20,488 nt of DNA from Candidatus Helarchaeota archaeon (GTDB lineage: Archaea > Asgardarchaeota > Lokiarchaeia > Helarchaeales > HEL-GB-A), in the NCBI GenBank assembly GCA_016840125.1, contig JAEOSY010000135.1:1-20488 (forward strand), read 5' to 3'. The translations under genes and the position numbers were made by a program. Shown here one piece after another: positions 7,084-13,228 of this stretch (within the stretch, counting starts at the first letter, position 1; every line of letters begins with the position of its first letter). The notes below the pieces were generated by a model that saw only the letters and a list, made by a program, of their open reading frames with translations, did no database searches and was not told the origin of the DNA.

Positions 7084-7426
7084 TTCTTCTTTTCCAACTT
7101 GCTATTTATAATCTTTAATGACTACCTCTTTTTCTACTGGAAATTTGTATACAAAATCCCTTATAAAGTCCACTCTGGCGTTTTTCCGCGTTCGGGAGGG
7201 ATTACATGTGGCTAACTCTGGAATTAGGGGAGATTTTGTTTTAATCTTCTCTAATTTTAAAATTCTTTTTAAAATATTGTTATTTTTTGTTTAATTCAGT
7301 TTATAACTCATTAATAAAAAAAACTATATTTATATAAAATAATTATAATGAAAATATTCTAAGTAAAATCATTTCAAAAAAGAAGTGGATAATTAAGATC
7401 AGATTTGAATATGGTTAGATACATTC
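7084..7426 (-). promoter_or_regulatory. tnpB upstream region with TATA box and 12-bp palindrome
   Basis: No gene is seen in this 343-base stretch. On the minus strand TTTATAA (7161-7167) is a good TATA box about 80 bases before the tnpB ATG. Just downstream lies a perfect palindrome, TTTGTATACAAA (7144-7155), between the TATA element and the expected transcription start, where a bound repressor would block it. GC-rich bases around 7178-7210 (GGCGTTTTTCCGCG and TTCGGGAGGG) stand out from the AT-rich surroundings and may mark the left end of the element. From about 7260 the sequence is very AT-rich and shows nothing further. Confidence 0.4.
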
Positions 7427-7656
7427 ATGACTCAATCTATAAAAAACTCAATTGGTCAACGAGGAAAATCGTTCTCTTTACCAAAATTACGATTAAGTGT
7501 ATTTTTCGAATTATTGGAGAATTACATTGATAAACGTGGATTTAACTTTCAGGATCTACCGGAACGATTGGGGTTTATCTGGTGCCGCACAAGCGCCTGC
7601 TTGAGCAGAAACGACAGGATCTAATCAGAAATATAGATCACAGGTTTAATATTTGA
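7427..7656 (+). pseudogene. Possible frameshifted remnant of an unknown gene
   Basis: From ATG at 7427 a frame runs 65 codons to a stop at 7624. Its opening (QRGKSFSLPKLRLSVFFELL, then ENYIDKRGFNF) looks protein-like. Its end (WCRTSACLSRNDRI) does not. From about 7546 another frame reads SGSTGTIGVYLVPHKRLLEQ followed by KRQDLIRNIDHRFNI, ending at TGA 7654-7656, and this looks more natural. A single indel near 7545-7570 would join them into a protein of about 76 residues. No family is recognised. It may be a decayed gene, a sequencing error, or chance. Confidence 0.25.
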
Positions 7657-7722
7657 GGTGAGTCATGGTCAAATCACCATTATTCTTTAAATGCCCTCCA
7701 TACTATCAATCCCAAGTTTTTC

Positions 7723-8904
7723 CTACTCTTTCTTGATCGAGGCCAACCGTTCACGGTGGAAGATTATAAAGGCAGTAATACCGATTCCCCCAAAGATGGC
7801 GGTGATAACAAAAATATTAGGTTGTTCGCTCCAGTAGAATGAAGACCACAGTTCCAGCCCATCTGGGCTGCATTTAGTGATTAAAAGATCCTGACCCGGT
7901 AGAACAGTGTGGGGAAAATGTTGAGAACCAGAAAGGTAAATGAAGGACCCATCGGTAGAAATATGCCAATAATACCTGAAGAGCCATTCCATAGTCCAAA
8001 TAAGGGTTCCGTTGAAATCATATTTCAGGAGGTGTGAAGGAGGATTAAGTAAATCCAAACTGCCCCCTCCGGTAAGAAAAATATGATTCTGGAGTACTAA
8101 TATGTCTGTAGTAACTTCAGGAAATGGAAGAGTTTTGTTCCATTGGAAATATCCAGAGGAGTTGTATTTGAGGAGCGAGGGTTTTCCCCTACTGTAGCCA
8201 TAACTTCCTACAAGATACACGTTGTCCGAGTCATCCAAGACCATCCCTATAATATGAAAGGGGATTGTGGGATCCCACCATTCAGTCATGAGCAAATTGC
8301 CTGCAGAATCATACTTCACAAGAAAAATTTGGTTATTATTTCTTCCCCCCATATATATAGAATGATTACTATCAGTCCCAACACATTCGGCATAAGCTGT
8401 AGAGGGAGGCGCCCAACTCCGATTCCAGATGATATTCCCCAAGTGATCATATTTCACCAAGTTGGCCGCCGTATCGGGAGTGGGATATCTGGCACCAACA
8501 GCATAAATATATTCGCCATCTACCGCAAGATCAGCATAGCACCCAGAACTCAAATTCCAAGATTCAGCCCAGATCAAATCACCCTCAAGATTAAATTTGC
8601 TTACCGTCGATCCAACCCCGTAAATACTATTTCCTCCATAGATATAGCTATCATTGGCGACTAATCCCCCATAGGGAGCAGAAAGAATCGGAACGCTCTC
8701 TGTAGTCTTAAGATAACGCCCGTTTGTATCGAACATCAGAAATGTATCAAGATACGAAACGAAAACAAAAATTCTGCCATTAGTGGCGGTCAATCCAAGG
8801 GCTTCCTCATGAAAAGCTACTGTCCGAGGGCACAGAGGAATGAAACTCGAAAATAGAAAAAGCGTTATCATAATGGAAAAACCAATCCGGGAAAACCGCT
8901 CCAT
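7723..8904 (-). CDS. Secreted beta-propeller-like protein with C-terminal membrane anchor
   Basis: The protein is about 393 residues from the ATG at 8904. That start is chosen because GGAGAG lies 9 bases before it; an ATG at 8919 lacks such a site. An N-terminal signal segment (GFSIMITLFLFSSFIPL) is followed by about seven repeats. Each repeat has a form like LVKYDHLGNIIWNRSW, LLKYNSSGYFQWNKT or LVKYDSAGNLL, paired with a D-x-x-Y-x-GG or YLVGSYG strand. These are the blades of a beta-propeller of the SBBP/PQQ-like kind. A hydrophobic segment (IFVITAIFGGIGITAFIIF) and a basic tail (HRERLASIKKE) end the protein, so it is anchored with its propeller outside the cell. Its ligand is unknown. It is divergent from the small membrane protein gene at 8991, with AT-rich TATATAATATATAT (about 8931-8944) between. 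Confidence 0.8.
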   Translation of the reverse strand: MERFSRIGFSIMITLFLFSSFIPLCPRTVAFHEEALGLTATNGRIFVFVSYLDTFLMFDTNGRYLKTTESVPILSAPYGGLVANDSYIYGGNSIYGVGSTVSKFNLEGDLIWAESWNLSSGCYADLAVDGEYIYAVGARYPTPDTAANLVKYDHLGNIIWNRSWAPPSTAYAECVGTDSNHSIYMGGRNNNQIFLVKYDSAGNLLMTEWWDPTIPFHIIGMVLDDSDNVYLVGSYGYSRGKPSLLKYNSSGYFQWNKTLPFPEVTTDILVLQNHIFLTGGGSLDLLNPPSHLLKYDFNGTLIWTMEWLFRYYWHISTDGSFIYLSGSQHFPHTVLPGQDLLITKCSPDGLELWSSFYWSEQPNIFVITAIFGGIGITAFIIFHRERLASIKKE

Positions 8905-8990
8905 ATAGACACTCTCCATCCAACAAATCTTATATAATATATATGAAATATTTAAGTTATTCTTGAGTTAATAACTCGGGGCGGCGTCAA

Positions 8991-9422
8991 GTGAGTTGGA
9001 CTCGATTCTACGGAGGACTTTTATCATTAGTAGCTGGATCTCTAAAGCTGGTTGCGGTTTTACGGTTGTCTTATACAGTAATTTATTGGATTTGGGAAGA
9101 TATGGGGATCCAATGGACAATCAATCTTTTAATTGCAAGTATAGTTATTATTGGAAGTTTATATGGATTATTGGGGAAAAAATGGGGCGGTTATTTGGTA
9201 ATTGTATTAGGTTCTCTCGCAATAGCCTTTAATTTATTGTATACGGTTAATGTAATGCAATTCTCTATGTTTGCCCAATATTCAATTCTTGAGTTTCTTG
9301 GGTATTTTCATTACATTACCTTGGAACCCATAATCATGATTATAGGGGGAGTACTCATCCTTTTGAGTCATCATTTCTTTCCTAAGATGGGTGAAGGATC
9401 GAGAGATGACAAAGGTTATTAA
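8991..9422 (+). CDS. Small four-helix membrane protein, unknown
   Basis: This is a 143-residue protein from a GTG start. Four hydrophobic segments are seen at about residues 7-30, 42-62, 66-88 and 103-127, with Gly-rich GGLLSLVAGSLKL in the first and MIIGGVLILL in the last. The C-terminal tail is polar (KMGEGSRDDKGY). No catalytic or transport motif is visible. It resembles short integral membrane proteins of unknown function. A clear Shine-Dalgarno is not seen, so the start is uncertain by a few codons. It shares the intergenic region with the divergent propeller gene. Confidence 0.7.
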   Translation: MSWTRFYGGLLSLVAGSLKLVAVLRLSYTVIYWIWEDMGIQWTINLLIASIVIIGSLYGLLGKKWGGYLVIVLGSLAIAFNLLYTVNVMQFSMFAQYSILEFLGYFHYITLEPIIMIIGGVLILLSHHFFPKMGEGSRDDKGY

Positions 9423-9526
9423 ATAAATATCTCCATCCGTTTTAGTAGCCGCTTAATCCTCTGCCGAAATTAGAAGGCGTTCGGGGGCATCGCGACCATG
9501 AGGGGGTGGAAGTCATCGGGAGCAAG

Positions 9527-9829
9527 TTAGTGGTCCAATCTATCATCCTTAGGGCTTACTAAAGACACCATGGAGAAGGTATTTCTTCCCTGCCGTTCGG
9601 TGGGCGTTTTGATGATCCCCAATTTTCGCAGTTTTTTAATCCACATGGAGAGGGTGCTCTTCTTCATCTTCGTTATTTCGCGGATGCGATATTGGGAAAC
9701 CTCCCCAATCAACTTCACAATCCGCAAGATCGTTTCATCGCTGATCTTGGGGGGGCGTCCATGCCAATGAGTAGGATATATCCTCGAAATTTTATCGGAC
9801 TCGATTTTTACATCGTACATTTCAATCAC
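9527..9829 (-). CDS. Small winged-helix transcription regulator
   Basis: This is 100 residues from GTG 9829, or 97 from ATG 9820. The second is favoured because GTGAT lies just before it, as at the rhomboid gene. Residues about 25-75 (SDETILRIVKLIGEVSQYRI, then REITKMKKSTLSMWIKKLRKL) form a helix-turn-helix of the MarR/ArsR-like winged type. GIIKTPTERQGRNTFSMVSL forms the wing. Short and single-domain, it is likely a DNA-binding repressor. It is the last gene of the four-gene array, so it may control the palindromic operator at the array's head; this is inference. The RPPKISDET stretch before the domain is a basic linker. Confidence 0.7.
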   Translation of the reverse strand: MIEMYDVKIESDKISRIYPTHWHGRPPKISDETILRIVKLIGEVSQYRIREITKMKKSTLSMWIKKLRKLGIIKTPTERQGRNTFSMVSLVSPKDDRLDH

Positions 9830-9872
9830 ATAGTAAGGGAATCAATTAAATTAGACTTCGGCAAGCATTGTG

Positions 9873-10265
9873 CTATTCCTCGCATACACGTAGTTCCGCC
9901 AAATTCTGTTGGAAGAAATCCTCCAGCCGCGAAATGATATCAGGATAGACGAAATTCGATTTAGCCCTAGCTTTGCAGTTCTCAACCACCCCACCAAGAA
10001 CTAGGAGAAACACCCGCAGAACAGCTTGTGAGACGACACAGGTCGTATAATCATCGGTATCATAGTTCTTGATACATTGATTGCATGGGGGGCTCCGTGT
10101 TCGCCGACGCGAGTCCACGATGATTAGACTCAAAATTTCGCCATAGATTTGTGCGAGAAGGTCACAATATTCATTTTCAACATCCTCACTTTCGAAAATA
10201 GCATTTGCACGGGCGATAATTTCCTCATTTTCGCGCTTTATAATTTCTTCATTTGATTTTGTCAT
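9873..10265 (-). CDS. Unknown Cys-containing helical protein
   Basis: This is a 130-residue protein. The ATG start is well supported by AAAGGTGG six bases upstream. A charged N-terminal helix (residues 1-25, NEEIIKRENEEIIARANAIF) is followed by a long helix to about 55, then a CxxC pair (Cys61, Cys64) and Cys76, a hydrophobic helix (AVLRVFLLVLGGVV) and a C-terminal helix. The cysteines could bind a metal or form disulfides. No family is recognised. It lies 12 bases from the upstream gene and about 50 from the winged-helix gene, so the three are probably one transcript. Confidence 0.6.
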   Translation of the reverse strand: MTKSNEEIIKRENEEIIARANAIFESEDVENEYCDLLAQIYGEILSLIIVDSRRRTRSPPCNQCIKNYDTDDYTTCVVSQAVLRVFLLVLGGVVENCKARAKSNFVYPDIISRLEDFFQQNLAELRVCEE

Positions 10266-10277
10266 GGAAAACCACCT

Positions 10278-10526
10278 TTACTGATTATTGGGCCTGCAGG
10301 AGAACATCCCATTCAGGAAAGCGTCATAGATATTACCAGGGGACCAACCCTTCACGAAGTCGAGGAGCCACTTAGCTATCTCCAGTTCTGTGCCCAACTC
10401 CAAGTCGTGGTAGATCAGGAGGAGCACCACCATCTGATCCATATCACGATCCCGGATAGGGCGCTTCTTCTGGCAGAGCAATTTATAGGTGTGCGGGTCA
10501 AGCACGTTGGAGAGCACGAAGTCCAA
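10278..10526 (-). CDS. Unknown small helical protein; start codon uncertain
   Basis: This is 82 residues from TTG 10526. The frame stays open upstream to a TAG at 10584-10586. A strong Shine-Dalgarno (AAAAAGGAG, GGAG at 10588-10591) lies 62 bases before the TTG but only 10 bases before an ATA at 10575-10577. A start there would add 17 residues (GKRTQVFNKKGLGTGP and neighbours). The protein is helical, with a Leu/Val/Ile-rich centre (DQMVVLLLIYHDLEL) and a C-terminal EIAKWLLDFVKGWSPGNIYD segment that could be a helix-turn-helix-like unit. No family is recognised. It follows the zinc-finger-like gene and precedes the Cys protein on the same strand. Confidence 0.55.
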   Translation of the reverse strand: MDFVLSNVLDPHTYKLLCQKKRPIRDRDMDQMVVLLLIYHDLELGTELEIAKWLLDFVKGWSPGNIYDAFLNGMFSCRPNNQ

Positions 10527-10608
10527 TGGACCAGTCCCCAGCCCTTTCTTATTGAATACCTGCGTTCGCTTTCCTATTGCGATCTATCTCCTTTTTATTC
10601 AGTTGTTG

Positions 10609-10872
10609 TTATGTATCGGGTTCCATTTGGTCCGCATAAGCTTGGATTGCCCGCCGGAGGCAGCTCTTGCACACATTCGTGATGCTATTATGGAATAGAT
10701 TATCCGCCCCGCTGCAGTGATGCAATCCCAAAAAGTCAATCAGGAACGTATACTTCGCGGGGGGAATCTTCTCGAGGTAGCGATCCACATGGGTGATCTC
10801 CTCCACTGTACATGGGGCGATGCAGATGTAACAAACGAGATTTCTGGCTTGGGTGCTTTTCTCCACTTGCAT
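10609..10872 (-). CDS. Small zinc-finger-like Cys/His protein
   Basis: This is 87 residues with an ATG start. Possible metal ligands are paired: Cys14 and Cys17 (CYIC), Cys21, then His51, His52 and Cys53 (GLHHC), His61, and Cys68 and Cys71 (CKSC). This looks like one or two zinc sites of a treble-clef or ribbon type, but no named family is recognised. Six bases or fewer separate the ATG from the TTTTGATAC half-site. An AT-rich element (about 10896-10905) lies about 25 bases upstream, so the mRNA may be leaderless. As first gene of the array its expression should follow the operator. Confidence 0.6.
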   Translation of the reverse strand: MQVEKSTQARNLVCYICIAPCTVEEITHVDRYLEKIPPAKYTFLIDFLGLHHCSGADNLFHNSITNVCKSCLRRAIQAYADQMEPDT

Positions 10873-10922
10873 TTTGATACCAACTTACTGAACCCTATTT
10901 TCTAAGTATCAAAACTTGATAC
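10872..10922 (-). promoter_or_regulatory. Palindromic operator and extra half-site at the head of the small-gene array
   Basis: GTATCAAAACTTGATAC (10906-10922) is a perfect 7-bp inverted repeat with a 3-base spacer. A third half-site, TTGATAC (10874-10880), sits 42 bases from the matching arm, about four helical turns, and touches the start codon of the first gene. Between them an A-rich TATA-like element (about 10896-10905) could give a leaderless transcript. A stronger TATA box (TATAAAA on the minus strand, about 10976-10983) is an alternative and would place the sites in the leader. Autoregulation by the winged-helix protein of the array is a reasonable guess. Confidence 0.5.
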
Positions 10923-11248
10923 CACTTGAACAGGTATACATTCGAGTGTGTGCTTAAAAATTCGAAAAAAGTGGGGTTTTATAGGGATCGATGGCATCCA
11001 GGGGCAGATATAGGGTTCAAAAAATTTGCAGTTGGATACCCTTCTTTATAAAAGGAGTGAATTGATGCGAAAGATAAAAATTATATAGCCTTTTTCATGC
11101 AATGTAATGAAATATTTGACTATTTTTGTCAATTTCTTTAATACTTTGAAAAATCAAATAAGAAGTTGCTTGAAGAAAAAAATTTCAACTCTAAAAACTC
11201 TGTTAATTTTAATAACTACGTAAATTGGTTTAAGAAAAATTGATGTAG
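10923..11248. other. Intergenic region between the island and hjc
   Basis: No protein gene is visible. On the minus strand CCCTATAAAACCCC (about 10974-10987) is a clear TATA-like element pointing to the small-gene array. On the plus strand TTTATAAA (11045-11052) followed by AAGGAG and an ATG opens only a seven-codon frame. TTATATAG (about 11081-11088) is a second TATA candidate. From 11090 the sequence becomes very AT-rich up to hjc, which marks the edge of the GC-richer island. Confidence 0.35.
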
Positions 11249-11641
11249 ATGACGCGTAAGGGAATCGCTGCAGAAAGACAATTAGTTAATAAATTTTGGC
11301 AGAATGATTATGCAGCAATTCGTGTGCCAGCTTCGGGGGCAGGAAGCAAAAATTTTCCAAAACCGGATATAGTTGTAGGAAATGGACAAAAATATTATGC
11401 CTTTGAAGTGAAAACAACTAATCAGGATAAACTTTACTTGCGTGATGATGAAATTGAAGAATTAATATCATTCTCAGACACATTTGGTTGCGAACCTCTT
11501 GTGGCAGTTAGGTTTAAGAAAAAAACCAGGGAATGGCTATTTTTTAAAATTCCAGATCTTAGAAGAACCACAAGTGGTAATTATGCGATTAACTATGATG
11601 AAGATTTTTTAAAAGGGATGAAATTTAATTCCTTATTATAA
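11249..11641 (+). CDS. hjc: Holliday junction resolvase Hjc
   Basis: Archaeal Hjc is a dimeric metal-dependent nuclease that cuts four-way DNA junctions made in recombination and fork repair. The 130-residue length is typical. The fold motifs are all present: KGIAAERQLVNKF with Glu9, RVPASGAGSKNFPKPDIV with Ser29 and Asp40, and AFEVKTT with Glu53 and Lys55, forming the E-D-ExK active site. PLVAVRF and REWLFF follow as later strands. The ATG at 11249 gives the normal family start (MTRKGIAAER). No clear Shine-Dalgarno is seen. rimI follows 13 bases downstream on the same strand, so the two are likely co-transcribed. Confidence 0.93.
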   Translation: MTRKGIAAERQLVNKFWQNDYAAIRVPASGAGSKNFPKPDIVVGNGQKYYAFEVKTTNQDKLYLRDDEIEELISFSDTFGCEPLVAVRFKKKTREWLFFKIPDLRRTTSGNYAINYDEDFLKGMKFNSLL

Positions 11642-11654
11642 TCAGTGAATCTAG

Positions 11655-12140
11655 ATGTCCAAAGATAAAAAAACCTCCCCCACTAAAAAACCTTCTAATT
11701 ACCAGATTCGTACTGCATCACTAAAAGATTTAGATTATGTATATCAAATAGAAGTTTTAAGCTTCAGAGACGCCTATCCAAAAAGTTTAATTTGGCAGTT
11801 AATTCAGGATCAAAAAGCTATTTGTCTAATTATTGAAATAGACCGACAAATAGTAGGTTTTGCTGTCGGATTTGTACGCTCAAAGAATATAGGACACGTA
11901 ATCTCAATTGCCATTGATCCAAAACACCGTAATTATAATTATGGTAGCACTATACTAATACAGTTATTGACTGAATTACAAATACGTGGGGCTACATCCA
12001 TACAATTAGAGGTAAGAGTTTCTAATAAGGCCGCTTTAAAACTTTATAAAAAATGCAACTTCCAGATTAAAGAAACAAAACGGCGCTATTATTCTGATGG
12101 GGAGGATGCATACCTTATGTCATGTAAATTACATGAATAG
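11655..12140 (+). CDS. rimI: RimI/Ard1-type N-terminal acetyltransferase (GNAT)
   Basis: This is a 161-residue protein with a 15-residue polar N-terminal tail before the GNAT domain (YQIRTASLKDLDYVYQIEV). ISIAIDPKHRN (84-93) is motif A, where acetyl-CoA is bound. LEVRVSNKAALKLYKKCNFQ (119-138) is the usual RimI/Ard1 motif B. RRYYSDGEDAYLM is the family's C-terminal signature. Archaeal members acetylate protein N-termini, including ribosomal proteins. The acetyl-CoA loop is normally RxxGxG/A; here it reads RNYNYGS (92-98), with Asn95 at the first Gly. This is unusual but may be tolerated. The ATG lies 8 bases after GTGA. It follows hjc closely. 12141-12404 downstream is non-coding. Confidence 0.88.
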   Translation: MSKDKKTSPTKKPSNYQIRTASLKDLDYVYQIEVLSFRDAYPKSLIWQLIQDQKAICLIIEIDRQIVGFAVGFVRSKNIGHVISIAIDPKHRNYNYGSTILIQLLTELQIRGATSIQLEVRVSNKAALKLYKKCNFQIKETKRRYYSDGEDAYLMSCKLHE

Positions 12141-12404
12141 AAATTCTAATTCCCCCTAATCTCAACCCCAATAAATATGACTCGAACGAGATTTATAATT
12201 TAAGCTCTATCTAATTAGGGAACTTCCCCCCACCTTACTACTTTTATTTTTCACCAAAGATAGACGAGATACCCACTTAATTTCCTAAAAATAAACCTTA
12301 TTCCAATTATTAAGTCTAATTGAACAAAACTGTACAAAGGACAGATCCCTAACAATTCTATAAAAAAAACAGAGATGCTGATGATTTCTTAAATCACCTA
12401 ATTC

Positions 12405-13139
12405 TTAGGATTTTCTAAGATTGAAGAAAGTTCTAATCTCTATCAATTTATCTTTCGCAAGATCAGGAAATTCTTTTTCAAAATTTTCAATCAATTCTAG
12501 AGCTTCTTTTCTCATAGAGTGTGAAATACGGCGTTGGTTATTTGCAAACCTTCCTGTCATCGTTGCATAAAACTTCGCTTGGAAAAGGATTTTTCTAATT
12601 CCAAGCAATTTCATTTCAATTGTTGGTTGGAGTATAAACTCGTTTAATCCTGTTTGAATGAAAAACATGATTTTCATCAGAAATCCATAAATTAACTCAA
12701 ATGAATTCATTAAAATTGTTTCAAATTTATCACGAAGTGTCTTATAGGATAGATCTTCTTTATCATAAGATAAAACATATGAGAATTTTGTATATTCCTC
12801 ATCTTTATCTACGATTTTGAAATTATACAGAATTTTTTCTAACAAGTTAGGTAGTTTAATTACTCGCAAACGTGCTGAGATGTCATCAATTATATCTCTT
12901 ATTTGATCTTCTGTAAATTTTCCTGACAGGGCATTAGACACTAGATAAATATTCTGATCTATCATTCGCGTACTATGATAGAGTGTAGTTTCTATCGAAA
13001 GCGTTTTTTCATACCGATTTATTATTAATTTACTTGTACTGTTTCGATCGGGGGATCGAAATACTAAAACGTCATCATCCTTTTCGATCGCTTCATCTTC
13101 CTTCTCTCTCAATAGACGATCAATTGGAGGTTCATCCAA
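12405..13139 (-). CDS. Unknown protein with long C-terminal helices
   Basis: This is 244 residues from TTG 13139; no ATG is available between it and the upstream stop at 13158-13160. The first 30 residues are acidic and charged (REKEDEAIEKDDDV). Residues about 25-115 look like an alpha/beta domain (VLVFRSPD, LSIETTLYHS, DIIDDISARLRVI). Residues about 135-244 are mostly helical, with a hydrophobic stretch (LIYGFLMKIMFFIQTG) and a basic segment (FANNQRRISHSMRKEALELI). No family is recognised. It is convergent with rimI and divergent from the glcD-like gene, with about 90 AT-rich bases between their starts. Confidence 0.65.
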   Translation of the reverse strand: MDEPPIDRLLREKEDEAIEKDDDVLVFRSPDRNSTSKLIINRYEKTLSIETTLYHSTRMIDQNIYLVSNALSGKFTEDQIRDIIDDISARLRVIKLPNLLEKILYNFKIVDKDEEYTKFSYVLSYDKEDLSYKTLRDKFETILMNSFELIYGFLMKIMFFIQTGLNEFILQPTIEMKLLGIRKILFQAKFYATMTGRFANNQRRISHSMRKEALELIENFEKEFPDLAKDKLIEIRTFFNLRKS

Positions 13140-13228
13140 CTTTCTTTTCCACTCACGTTACTTTTCTTAATGATTAGATTATAATCACTAAAAATTATAT
13201 TTAAACCAGTATAGTAATTTTAAACTGC

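Larger units (their letters stand above)
9480..10872 (-). other. GC-richer island of four small minus-strand genes
   Basis: From about 9480 to 10870 the base composition is visibly richer in G and C than the flanking genes (hjc and rimI are strongly AT-rich). All four genes run on the minus strand in one array with short gaps, led by an operator-like palindrome at 10906-10922. Their order from the promoter is Cys/His-rich zinc-finger-like, helical unknown, Cys-containing unknown, winged helix. None has a recognised family except the last, by fold. The composition and small orphan genes suggest acquired DNA such as a viral or plasmid fragment. No integrase, flanking tRNA or direct-repeat boundary was found, so the ends are not defined. 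9423-9526 shows no gene. Confidence 0.45.

Noticed and set aside
7656..7684. Small inverted repeat (GGTGA and TCACC) after the possible gene remnant
   Set aside because: Arms of five bases with a long loop and no T-run are expected by chance.
8143..8664. Long plus-strand open frame inside the propeller gene
   Set aside because: It is a mirror of the repeated, compositionally regular propeller blades; the minus strand has signal peptide, repeats and anchor.
9692..9937. Plus-strand frames across the island genes (also 10407-10698 and 10717-10905)
   Set aside because: They lie opposite better supported minus-strand genes with Shine-Dalgarno sites and Cys/His or winged-helix patterns.
11064..11087. 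Seven-codon frame after AAGGAG in the hjc upstream region, as a leader peptide
   Set aside because: Too short, with no attenuator-like structure or run of one regulatory codon; probably chance.
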